The notes under the pieces are model-generated. The model saw only the letters and a program-made list of their open reading frames with translations, was not told the origin of the DNA and made no database searches. Shown in pieces: positions 22,137 to 34,416 of a DNA stretch of 64,000 bases. Positions within the stretch are counted from its first letter, which is position 1; each line of letters starts with the position of its first letter. The stretch is from Brasenia schreberi (lineage: Eukaryota; Streptophyta; Magnoliopsida; Nymphaeales; Cabombaceae): contig JAYKKT010000091.1 of assembly GCA_036023115.1 (NCBI GenBank), positions 29,950,001-30,014,000 of the forward strand, written 5' to 3'. The position numbers and the translations under genes were made by a program.

Positions 22137-22818
22137 ACAACAACGCCAACTAAGGCTTTTCCCATACTAGACGGGGTCGGCTACATGGATTCTTTGTTTC
22201 CACAGATCCCTATCGTGTGCCATGTTAGCAGTTAACTCCCAATATGCTAGATCATTCTTTATTGTTTCTTTCCAACACTTTTGTGGTCGTCCTCTACCTC
22301 TTTTAATACTTTCCAAATTTAGTTTTTCTAACCTTCTTACAGGTTCTTCTTTTGATCTTCTTTTTATATGTCCAAACCATCTTAAACGATGTTCCCTCAT
22401 TTTATCCTCTATTGGTGTCACTCCTAATTTGTTTCTAATAACCTCATTATGTATACGATCTTTTCTTGTATGACCACTCATCCATCTCAACATCTTCATT
22501 TCTGTCACAGACATCTTTTGTACATATTGATGATTAACTGCCCAACACTCATAACCATAAAACATGGCAGGCCTAATTGATGCTTTATAATATTTACCTT
22601 TTAATTTTAATGGTATCTTCTTATCACAAAGAATACCTGATGCTCCTCTCCATTTTAACTAACCAGCATTAATTCTATGTGTAATGTCTCCATCAATTCT
22701 TTCATCACTCTCAAAAATTGACCCTAGGTATTTAAAACTTTCCTTTTGGAGAATGCAATGTGTGCCAATTTTAATTTCTATGTCCTCTGAGGTAACCAAA
22801 TGATCAAAAAATTAAAGT
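22137..22818 (-). mobile_element. RTE-type LINE, 5'-truncated, inserted in the outer copia
   Basis: The minus strand encodes EMKMLRWMSGHTRKDRIHN, NKLGVTPIEDKMREHRLRWF, GRGRPQKCWKETIKNDL and [14 protein letters not shown] over 22167-22565. This is the conserved C-terminal tail that follows the reverse transcriptase in plant RTE elements. The 3' end is the ACTAGACGGGGTCGGCTACAT block plus a CAACAA tail at 22137. AATGGAT flanks the insertion on both sides (22130-22136 and 22848-22854) with a 29 base filler at the 5' junction. The truncated copy lacks endonuclease and reverse transcriptase. Confidence 0.85.
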
Positions 22819-22854
22819 CAATTTGTTGCAAATGAGTATTGAAAAAGAATGGAT

Positions 22855-24330
22855 GAAAAAATTAAATTTATTGAGAAAAATCAAGTCTTTGAATTTACTA
22901 TTTTGCCAAATGGAAGAAAAGCAATTGGTTGCAAATGAGTATTGAAAAAGAAATATAAAGTTAATGGTTCAATCCAAAAATTTAAAGCAAGGTTGGTTGC
23001 AAAAGGTTTTTCACAAAATGAGGTAATTGATTATGTTGAACCATATTCCTCAATTATGAAATTTGTATCCATTAGGATAATTTTGACAATTGTTGTCCTT
23101 TTATTATTTGGATTTACATCAGTTAGATATAAAATTGTTTTTTAAAAGGTGACCTAAATGAAACAATTTACATGAAATATTTGAAAGGCCATATAATTAA
23201 AGGTCACGATGATATGATTTATAAGTTGAAGAAATCCCTATATGACCTAAAGCAATCACCTCATCAATGGTATTTGACTTTTTATAATGTCATTGTAGAA
23301 CTTAGGTTTGTGGTTAATCAGTTAGATCACTGTGTTTATATTTGGAACAGTGAGAGTTACTTTGTCATCTTATCATTGTATGTAGATAACATGTTATTAA
23401 CTGATAATTGTCAAGACCAAGTCATGGTCAAGTTTCAAGTTTGAAATAAAAGATATGAGAAAAGCATCCTATGTCTTGGATATAAAGATTACTCGTAATA
23501 GAGAGTGTAGACTATTATGTTTAAGTCAAGAGAGAGATATTGACTATATCTTCATAAATTCAGAATGGGTGATTGCAAGTCTACAAATACACTTGTTGCT
23601 AAAGGAGTCAAACTTAGCAAAATTACCTATCAAAGTGATGGACAAGAAAAATCAAATGTTTCTTATGTTCAAGTTGTTGGAAGCTTGATGTATGTTATAT
23701 TGTGTACAAGACTTGATATTAGCTTTGTTGTTAGTCTCATAAGTAGATATCAAAGTAATCTTGGTTGACAACATTGAATTGGTGTGAAAAGGATCTTGAG
23801 ATATCTAAAATGAACAAGAGACTTAAAATTGTACTATCAAGCAAATGAATTAAAAACAATTGGATACTCAAATGGTGACTTTGTTTGGAGTAATGATGAT
23901 AGCAAATCAACTTCCGATCAAGTTTTCTTATTTGAAAGTGTTGTTGTTTCTTGATCGAGCAAAAAACAAGGTTGTATAGTATTGCATACACAAGAGACTA
24001 AGTATATTGCTTGTAGTATGAATGTAACGAGTTTCATTTAGATAAGTCGCTTCATTCATGATTTGAAGTTGGATATAACCAACAAGTCCGTTTTCATTTA
24101 TTGTGACAAAACAAAAGCCATATAACTCTTATAGAGAGTGGAGATGATAGTTCAATGAGCAAACATATAATAGTAAAATATCATTATGTACACGATATGA
24201 TACAAAAGAATGAAGTATCTATCACTTATCTTCCTATAGAAGATATGATAACAAACTCCTTGGCAAAGGGTATATCATAAGACTTTTTGCTAAATATATT
24301 ACCAATATGAGATTAAGACATGTTTAGGGT
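22855..24330 (+). pseudogene. outer copia reverse transcriptase and RNase H
   Basis: In order: KKKYKVNGSIQKFKARLVAK (about 22945), DYVEPYSSIMKFVSIRIIL, KKSLYDLKQSPHQWYL (23228), LSLYVDNMLLTDN (23375), YVLDIKITRNRECRLLCLSQ (23470), and an RNase H segment near 23860-24290. The active-site YVDD reads YVDN, so the second catalytic Asp is lost. Frameshifts lie near 23145, 23440 and 23690. Stops are frequent in RNase H. Confidence 0.85.
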
Positions 24331-24517
24331 TTACATTCATGTGGAAATACCGACATTAGTTGTTATGTTGGAAAAAGCATATTGATTACAAAAACCGCAT
24401 AACGGGATAACTCATGGGAGTTGTACTTTAAGTATAACTAGAAATGATACCGTTGAGAAAGCTACTAAATAATGGGAGAAAACCATCGTGATTCAGCTCA
24501 TATTACAAAGTGGAAGA

Positions 24518-24867
24518 TGTTAACTCCTAGAGTTAGTGGCCATAATTGCCTCCTTCAGTAATAGGCATGGAATTTTTTCCAAATTTAAATATAAATATTT
24601 TCTTTAATAAACAGAATAATTTTTATTTATAATTGAAAGATGTGTTACAGTAATGCAGTCATTTTTCACCTAACTATAATGGACATCGAAAATAGAGAAA
24701 GCTGTGCAAGCATAAAAGGGAAGAAGAAAAACAGTTACAAGAACAAAATACATTCATTCTGAAAACTCTTTCTAATTTTTCCCTTCTCTTGTGCGAAACC
24801 ACTTTAAAGAAGTCGTGTCAGGCAATTCAAGCAGAAGAGCGATTGTTCCACTGCAAATAAAAATTCA
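24518..24867 (+). repeat. 3' LTR of the outer copia
   Basis: It starts TGTTAACTCCTAG after the purine tract AAAGTGGAAGA and ends AAAATTCA. It is about 35 bases shorter than the 5' copy, with the loss near 24570. Confidence 0.85.
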
Positions 24868-26476
24868 ATATTATCAACAAGAGAAGAAGACAAGAAGTCA
24901 GTCTTATTCCCTTGTTGATAATTTTTGCTTTCTCTTATCGGTTACAGTAGGCATGTTCAGCATTCCGATGCTCTTACCACGAGCTTATCACTAATAATTA
25001 CAGTTTACATCCTCCATAACTATGTTCCTCTTCTTCGAGTGTTTACATTGTCTCTAGGGACCTCAAGAAAATTAGCAAGTTGTGACAACTCGATTTCTGT
25101 GAATTTCGTTATGCAGTTCAGATAATTACCTTCTATAAGTGAATGCCTAATGCGGTTGATACTCATCGGTAAATGTTGATATTTAATGAACGAGGCAGTT
25201 TTTTAGACAAAAGTTGTAAGGGAATGCCGAATGTTCACATTCGGTAGCCAGTCAGATAATTTTGAAATTTCAACGGACAAGTGAGCTCATATGGGCGTGT
25301 TTGACGGCTAGTTGTTGAAACTTTGGGTAAAGATGGCTTCACGTACATTACAAATAATCACAATATGAACAACTTATCATAACAACGAGTGCCCGAAAGC
25401 TTCAGACTTCTTCTTCTTCTTAGAACCACTTCTAAAGTGTGAAGGAGGCACTTGCTGTTTGGTTGGTCACGTACATTTCCATTACCTCCTCACCGATCAA
25501 CTTCATATGGAGTTTCAGTGGCAGTTTTCAATAACATTGTCAAATCTTTCTTGTATGTGTTTGTGTGTTATATAAACCCATAGTTGCATCGATTATCGTA
25601 TATACGGTAACTGGCAAATATGCTTTTTTCTTCCCGGATTAAAGAGTTGTAGAGTGTTCCATGGCTTGCTTGGTCAGACGCGACTTATTCTTCATGTCTG
25701 CTAGCGCCGGATCCACATTGTGGCGGGGTAGGGGACGACCGCTCCACCTGAAATTCTGAAAAAATGTTCAGAAATTTTCAAAAGAATTTGAATTTTTTTT
25801 AAATCCGCCTCACCTGAAACAAATTTCTTAATCTGCTGCCACTACCTTGATGGAATGCCACACATGATTGCAATGCAATACAAACTAGGTAAAGAGAGGC
25901 ATATCTGTGGGTTTCTTCATAGTGGGTTTGAGCTTGTGGTCAACGAAGGGCTCCTTTTTCTGTGGTTTGATGAGTCCAAACCACTGAATCGCATGGAATG
26001 TAGAAACCTAGTGACAGGGTAAATGAAACATGAGATACCATGTACACCTCACCTCATTTAGAACTAATAATAGTGTTGCAGCAGAACCACAAACAACATC
26101 ATTATATAATTTGTATGTCTAATAGGAAGGTAGCGGAATTTATATAACTTCTGCCTTATTTAATTAAAAGATGATCTTTTTGAGGTGCGTTTGTTAGAAA
26201 GTATCCTTCACTTTGCATTTGGGGATTGCTATTTGCATATTGTTTTGTAAAAATACTGAAATTACTCTTCCTGGCTTTCTTTCTCCTCTTTCACCCAATT
26301 CCAGTAAGGGTTTCTCCTTCATCGAGTCTTTTTACTTTGACAACCGATATTTTATTCATTTTTAATTGTTGTTGCTTCTTTGTAATTGAACAACGTATAA
26401 TATTATGATCTTGATGAAGAAAAAATAAAGATAGAAGAATTAAGAACAAGAAAATGAAGAAGAATCGAATGCATAG

Positions 26477-26512
<36 letters not shown>

Positions 26513-26644
26513 GAAACTTTTGAGTTGGTTAAAGGTTATGCATTTGATAAATATATACACACATAAATAATTATATAGGTATGTATTTTCATGTTTACAT
26601 GCATGTATACGGACATTATTTGAATAACCTTTTATTTATTTTTA
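24868..26644. other. unassigned sequence with a (TA)n run
   Basis: No gene family is recognised on either strand. A minus-strand lysine-rich stretch (SGSKKKKKSEA, near 25420) is too short to name. A (TA)n microsatellite lies at 26479-26509. Confidence 0.4.
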
Positions 26645-26700
26645 TGATGGCAGGCCGAAGCCTTAGTAACTCCCGGAGTTGAACTCCCCACCAGCTGCAA
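26645..26700 (-). repeat. SINE 3' fragment
   Basis: On the minus strand, GGGGAGTTCAACTCC (a tRNA B-box-like phrase) is followed by AAGGCTTCGGCCTGCC and an A/T-rich tail. The fuller minus-strand copy at 30862-30980 has GGGAGCTCAACTCC followed by AGGCTTCAGCCT, so they look like one family. The tRNA head is truncated here. Confidence 0.5.
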
Positions 26701-26817
26701 AAACTTATTGATCTCTTTTCGTGTTGGCATTATTTAAGACCCTCTCCTTGTATTACATAGACATTTTTGTCTTGTTATAACGATCGAAACTTGTATATAT
26801 ATAAATAAAAGGACAAA

Positions 26818-26990
26818 CAACAACAACCAAGCCTTTTCCCATACTAGACGGTGTCGGCTACATGGATTCTTTGTTTCCATAGAGCTCTATCATGTGCCAT
26901 GTTAGCAGTTAACTCACAATAAGCTAGATCATTCTTTATTGTTTCTTTAACACTTTTGTCGTCGTCCTCTATCTCTTTTAATACTTTCCA
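26818..26990 (-). mobile_element. RTE LINE, very short 3' copy
   Basis: CAACAACAACCAAGCC and the TACTAGACGGTGTCGG block form the 3' end on the minus strand. The copy covers only the last 170 bases of the LINE and abuts a second copy head-to-tail at 26991. Confidence 0.85.
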
Positions 26991-27726
26991 ACAACAACAA
27001 CAACTAAGCCTTTTCCCATACTAGATGGGGTCGGTTACATGGATTTTTTGTTTCCACAAAGCTCTATCATGTGCCACTTTCGCAGTTAACTCACAATAAG
27101 GTAGATCATTCTTTATTGTTTCTTTCTAACACTTTTGTGGTCATACTCTACCTCTTTTAATACTTTCTAAACTTAGTTTTTCATGTCTTCTTACAAGTTC
27201 CTCTTCTGATCATTTTTCTATATGTTCAAACCATCTTAAATGATATTCTCTCATTTTATCCCCTATTGGTGTCACTCCCAATTTGTTTCTAATAACCTCA
27301 TTATGTATAGGTCTTTTCTTGTATGACCACTCATCCATCTCAATATCTTCATTTCTGTCACAAACATCTTTTGTACATGTTGATGGTTAACTGCCCAATA
27401 CTCAAAACCATAAAAAATGGCATGTCTAATTGATGGTCTATGATATTTACCTTTTAACTTTAACGGTATCTTCTTATCACAAAGAATATCTGATGTTCCT
27501 CTTTATTTTAACCAACCAACATTAATTCTATGCGTAACATCTCCATCAATTCTTCCATCACTCTGAAAAATTGACCCTAGGTATTTAAAACTTTCCTTTT
27601 GGAGGATGCAATGTGTGCCAATTTTTATTTCTATGTCCTCTGAAGTAACGAGATGATCAAACTTATATTTCATATATTCTGTCTTTGTTCTACTGAGCGG
27701 AGGCCTTTGCTTTCTAATGTTTCTCT

Positions 27727-28170
27727 CTATAGTTCCAATTTTTTATTAACTTTTTCCTTAGACTCTTCCACTAACACAATGTCATCTGCAAATAACATAC
27801 ACCAAGGCACTTCATCTTGAATATGTTTTGTTAACTCATCAATCACCATTATAAATAAGTATGGACTTAAAGTTGATCCTTGATGTAACCCAATATTAAC
27901 TTCAAAGAAGTTTGTCATTCCTTCATGAGTCCTCACACATATTTTTGCACTATCGTACATGTCTCTTATAAGGTTAATGTATATCAACGGGATACCACTT
28001 TTTTCCAAAGTTCTCCAAAGAACCTCTCTTGGTACTCTATCATAAGCTTTTTCTAGATCAATAAATATCATGTGAAGGTCTTTATTTCTTTCTCTAAAAT
28101 GTTCCATAAGACGTCTCAAAAGGTGAATCACTTCAACAGTAGATCTGCCTGGCATGAATCCAAATTGGTT
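27727..28170 (-). pseudogene. RTE reverse transcriptase domain
   Basis: On the minus strand: [11 protein letters not shown] at the start, [20 protein letters not shown] (the first catalytic Asp in IDLEKAYD), [13 protein letters not shown], and [18 protein letters not shown] supplies the two further catalytic Asp residues. The catalytic core of this fragment is intact over 142 codons, copying the LINE RNA into DNA at the target site. Frames upstream and downstream are broken. Confidence 0.9.
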
Positions 28171-28581
28171 CTTCTTGTCTTAATCTACGTTCAATAATTC
28201 TTTTCCACAATTTCATGTATGACTCATTAACTTGATACCTCGATAGTTCATACAATTTTGAATGTCTCCCTTGTTCTTATATATAGGTATAAGTGTACTT
28301 GCTCTCCATTCTTCGGGCATCTTTTGGTTTTTCTATATTTCATTAAATAGTCTTGTGAGCCAAGTGATTCCTATTTCTCCTAATATTTTCCAAACTTCTA
28401 TAGGAATATTATCTGGTCCTACCGATTTACCACCCTTCATATGTTTAAGAGTCTCTTTGACTTCATTCTTTTGAATATGTCGGTAGAAATTGTGGTTTAT
28501 ATACTTTTCTGATTTGGCTAACTCTCCTAAGCTAATACTAACATCTTTATTTTTATTAAAAAGCTTATAAAAATAATTTTT

Positions 28582-28770
28582 TCATTTATTTTTTATATCA
28601 TCATTTGCCACTAAAATTTTTTCATCCTCGTCCTTGATGCATCTAACATAATTAAGATCTTTATTTTTCTTATCTCTAGCCCTAGCTATCCTAAAAATAT
28701 CTCTTTCACCCTCTTTTGAGTTGAGTTTTTTATATAAATCTTCCCAAATTTTGGCTTTTGCTTCACTCAT
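28582..28770 (-). pseudogene. RTE linker between endonuclease and RT
   Basis: KIWEDLYKKLNSKEGERDIF and a following IARARDKKNKDLNYVRCIKD match the linker of plant RTE proteins. It lies in the correct order upstream of the reverse transcriptase. Confidence 0.75.
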
Positions 28771-29274
28771 GCCCTTTTTCGCTTCCTTCTTTGCTTTCTT
28801 ATAAGCCTCTAAAGTTTCAATAGTTTTCTTAGCATAATGTGATTTGTAACATGCTCTCTTTGCCTTGATTTTTTTTGCACTACTTCACTCTACCACCAAG
28901 CTTCTTTTTTGTATGGTTATACCTCCCTTAGATTTATCTAACATATCTTTCACCACTTTCTTAATATTCGTACATAATTCCAAGCATCTCCTTTATGGAC
29001 TTTCTGTTTACATATATCTTCTTTCTCGCTTTTGAGGTTCCACCATTTAGTCCGAATAGCTCAATGCACTCTTTTCTTTTTTATCCATTTTTTTATTTGT
29101 AAATCCATAACTAAAAGTAGATGTTGGGTAGTTAAACTTTCTCCTGGGATTACCTTGCAATCTTTACAACACGCTCTATCTTTTTTTTATAAATAAAGTA
29201 ATAAATTTGTGTTTGTGATAAACCACTCTTATAAGTAATTAAATGTTCATCTCGTTTTTTGAATATTGTATTGA

Positions 29275-29619
29275 CTATAAAGAGTTCAAATGCCATAGCA
29301 AATTTAAAATCTCCCTACCTTCCTCATTTATATTCCCAAAACCAAAGTTTTCATGAATACCTTGATATCCTAATGCCTCTTTACTGACGTGCCCATTTAA
29401 GTCTCCTCCTAAACAAATCATCTCCCTTTGTGAAATCCTTTGAATCACCTTATCTACCTCTTCCCAAAAAGTTGTCTTTATACCATCTTCTAAGCCTACT
29501 TGGGGTGCATAAGCACAAACTGTATTCAAAACCTTTGCTCCTAACACTAATTTCAAGGTGGAAAATAAAGGCGGATCGTTGCTTCCATTAGTTTGCAATC
29601 TATTGTCTGCCAAAAACAC
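29275..29619 (-). pseudogene. RTE apurinic-type endonuclease, C-terminal half
   Basis: Minus-strand residues include NTVCAYAPQVGLEDGIKTTF, FWEEVDKVI and CLGGDLNGHVSKE. The GGDLNGHVG motif is the APE endonuclease Asp-Asn pair used to nick target DNA. The N-terminal catalytic Glu region lies beyond the break at 29620. Confidence 0.85.
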
Positions 29620-29620
29620 G

Positions 29621-30861
29621 GAAAGAACCTTCTGTCCTCTCGGGTTGGCAGTTTACCCAGTGGGGTTGACACGGAACCCGATTTATGTTACTGATCTCTC
29701 CTACGGCCACTCCATTCATATGATAGCCACAAAACTGTTACCCGACCGTCCTTCATTAACCCGGCCAACCGTGCTGATTCAGGGTCGGACAAATCGCCAA
29801 GCTCAGTCAACTACTGCTGGACAAAGTCTGAATATGGTCTAATTGTATCTGTCCTTGCAATCTTTTCATATAACTTTAGTAATGGTTTTATTTAAAGGCC
29901 TTATTTTGCTTATTTCATTTGCCTTGAAGTTAGCATTTCACCATTACATAATTAGTTTGACAAAGAATAATATAACCTAGCCGACTGGTAGAATCAACCC
30001 ACTGATCTGTGACGCAGTTGCCAAGCCAATTCAGGCGAGAGCTGAATCAAGACTATCAAAAGATGAATCATAATTAGTTTCACCGTTACCTATCATGATG
30101 AATGCCTTCAACTGGCTTCGGATGGCTCTCCATTCATTCACCAATACAATAAGACTATCAAAAGGTGCAACTCAAGGATCATTGTTTCTGTTGCAGGAGG
30201 AATGCAAACGCATTTGCATATCTTTCTGTTTTTACTGGTAGCGATCTTCCCAAACCCATCTTGATAATAAAAAAAGGTCAAGATCAATTTAAAGACAAAA
30301 TTGGTTAAAATGCTCTAAGCTCTATGTTTTGAAAAGGTTGTAGGAGCAAATCAAGTTGGTGGATTTTCCATTGGAAGAAAGCCAGGCCATCGTTTGCATG
30401 GTGGAACGGTGCTTTGGGTGCTACTTTTGTGATTGATCTTACCTACATTACCTTATGCCTAAGGCATGTGAGGTGGGTGCAACGCAAGGATTTCTTAGGA
30501 GCTCACCTATTATTTTACTTGAGGGTTCATATAGGATCCGGCGCGTTCATATTGAAAATATCACACTTCTTGAGAGCCAATAAAGTTTTACGACTATCAA
30601 CTACCTAACGAAAACTCTCTTCTTTACTTAACACCGATTTAACTCAGGCATACTAAGTGATACCATTTGCACACTTCTACTTGCAAAGAAAACACAAAAC
30701 TATCAGTCGCAAACTCTTGTTTTTCGAAACACAGAGTTTCAAGGCTAAAAGTTTCATGAATTCTGCAAAGTTGTTTGATAGAAAAAGGGAATGTCGAGAT
30801 TGAATCTTTTGAGTTGTACAAGTTAACCAAATATTGCTTTGGGTCTAATAAGCTGGTTCTA
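29621..30861. other. unassigned sequence
   Basis: No gene family, RNA gene or transposon end recognised on either strand. The first 200 bases are more GC-rich (GGGTTGGCAGTTTACCC, then GGGTCGGACAAATCG). Confidence 0.45.
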
Positions 30862-30980
30862 ATTTTTTTTTTTACAAGAAAAGGCTGAAGCCTAACACAA
30901 CCCACACATGCACCCCCTCGGAGTTGAGCTCCCAACGGCGTCAGAGCGCCCTATCGTTGAGCTAATGCTCTCCGTGGATC
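30862..30980 (-). repeat. tRNA-derived SINE
   Basis: On the minus strand a tRNA-like head runs GCATTAGCTCAACGATAGGG (A box), then GGGAGCTCAACTCC (B box) 30-40 bases on. It is followed by a short body ending AGGCTTCAGCCTTTTCTTGT and an A-rich tail. This is the layout of tRNA-derived SINEs transcribed by RNA polymerase III. I could not establish a clean target duplication. Confidence 0.6.
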
Positions 30981-31199
30981 TGGAATTTAATTCATTTATC
31001 TTTCAATTTTTATTTTTGTTTTGAATCCTCATTAACTCATAGCTCGGTTAAATATGAAGACTTGTCAGCTACAAATATTTAATTTATGTGTCTTCTTTTT
31101 TCTTCTTCTTTTAATCTTTTATTAATGGCTGTTTTGCTTCGTGCTTCAGCCGTTTCTTTTGTTTATTTAATAACGAATCGACTAAAGCCGAATTCCGAC

Positions 31200-32989
<1,790 letters not shown>

Positions 32990-32990
<1 letters not shown>

Positions 32991-33670
32991 GAATCATAGA
33001 CAAGGTGAGGGGTGTGTTGGGTTGGGATGTAAGCATCGTTGACAATGGACATCAGTTGGTGATGGAGGAAAATATAGGGCCATGATGATTAGCTGGCTTA
33101 TTTTATACTATTTAGGCTTTTCTTTGGTAAGGGAGCTTACAATTTATTGTCTAATGTATGGCTAATTTGTGGGACATCAGTTCGTCTATGGAATTCTTTG
33201 TTTTACTTCTATCTTTCCTATATTTTCATGGGTCATCACCTTTTGTTGTTTGTAAGTTGCCTTTTAGATCAGAAATGATAGACAGGTATCCTATGTGATC
33301 AATGGCAGATAGGGGGAATTTAGTGCTCGATCATGTGATCAATGGCAGATAGGGGGAATTTAGTTTTCGATCCTAATAAACCATGACACAAATCACAAAC
33401 AAGGAGGTGGGTATGGTGGTGGCTATTGGGAATGCGCTCATTGTTGAGAATGGAGTGGAGGCATAAATTCTACTACCTGGAGGATTAGCTGGCTTAGCTC
33501 ATGCTATTTAGTCTTTTAATAGGGAAACTTACATTTTATCATTTAATGTACAGGAAAGTTATACAGCACTACTGGTTTGTTGAACTTCTTGTTTAATTGA
33601 CTAACTTTTCATTGTAGTGCATGCGTCGCCTCTGCCACTTTCGAGTTGCTTTTTAAACTTGGAAATGACA
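32990..33670. repeat. diverged 300 bp tandem duplication
   Basis: About 33000-33290 and 33390-33670 share GATTAGCTGGCTTA..T.ATGCTATTTAG, AGGGA.CTTACA.TTTAT..T.TAATGTA and a G(T/C)TGCCTTT(T)A end. Between them lies the 40 bp tandem repeat at 33295-33374. Confidence 0.55.
33295..33374. repeat. 40 bp tandem duplication
   Basis: Two adjacent 40 base units begin GTGATCAATGGCAGATAGGG and differ at only a few positions, indicating a recent duplication. Confidence 0.95.
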
Positions 33671-33678
33671 TGTACAAG

Positions 33679-34408
33679 CTATGTCACACGGGTGCGGGTG
33701 TGGGACACGGCAAATTTCAAAAATTTTGGGTGCGGCGACACGGCTAGGGTATATAATATATAATATATAATATTATATATAATATTCAAGCTACATAAAT
33801 CAATCATAATACAACTAGTATTTGCTAATTTTGGGTGCACGTAGGTATTAATTAGCAAGTTCCTTCATAATGATCTTAAACTTACAATGATTTTACGAGC
33901 TGCAAAATATCGAAGTTATGGATTCAAAGAGTTTCGAGATCTTTTGTAGGATATAACATATACTAGTATTTGTGCTAGGATCTACTAGTGATGTCATACT
34001 CTTATGTTCTATTGATCAGGCAGTGTTTATGGTCTTTAAATGTGTTTGGTGACAGAGATTATTCTGGGCAAAGGCATACAGTATGGAGTCAAGAATCCAA
34101 TCAGATTCAGTAATAAGAAACCAAATGTTCGCACCCAAAATCATTCAAGCTAATATTGTATACAGCTACAATAGCAAGTACACAACTTTATATTAAAGAA
34201 AAACATATAAATGGTAAACAACTACTAATTTCATCATAATATACAAATCAATCTTCATTATCCGGACCCATTTATTCATGAGTTACAAAAAAAATTGCAA
34301 TTTTTTTTTTTGCAATTTTTTTTTGGCCATGCCGCACCGACACGGTGTCGGTGTCGCACCAGTGTCGAGGTCGACACACCACCCCTTAGAAGTGTCTGTG
34401 TGACTTAG
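33679..34408. mobile_element. 730 bp non-autonomous hAT-type element
   Basis: The ends form inverted repeats: CTATGTCACACGGGT on the left and, reversed, CTAAGTCACACAGACA on the right. TGTACAAG occurs immediately outside both ends (33671-33678 and 34409-34416), a perfect 8 base target duplication typical of hAT transposons. Both subterminal regions are rich in GTGTCGG/ACACGG phrases and the centre is AT-rich with no coding frame, so it depends on a transposase from elsewhere. Confidence 0.85.
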
Positions 34409-34416
34409 TGTACAAG

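Larger units (their letters stand above)
15412..24867 (+). mobile_element. outer Ty1/copia element, host to two later insertions
   Basis: Matching LTRs at 15412-15795 and 24518-24867 enclose a primer-binding site and pol remnants in the same orientation. Between them lie an entire second copia (16181-21555) and an RTE LINE (22137-22818), so this element is the oldest layer. Its own gag, protease and most of integrase are missing. Pol begins at the integrase C-terminus at about 21660 and runs to RNase H near 24330. AT-only flanks did not give a clear 5 bp target duplication. Confidence 0.8.
26991..29620 (-). mobile_element. RTE-type LINE with endonuclease and reverse transcriptase remnants
   Basis: The 3' end is at 26991 with a CAACAA tail and the protein runs to 29620 on the minus strand. 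Endonuclease, connection, reverse transcriptase and C-terminal tail follow in normal RTE order. Frequent shifts make it inactive. It lacks the first part of the endonuclease, so it is 5'-truncated or invaded near 29620. Confidence 0.85.

Noticed and set aside
33679..34408. The GTGTCGG-rich ends as a CRISPR-like or operator array
   Set aside because: The words are subterminal repeats of a transposable element bounded by an 8 bp duplication in a plant genome.
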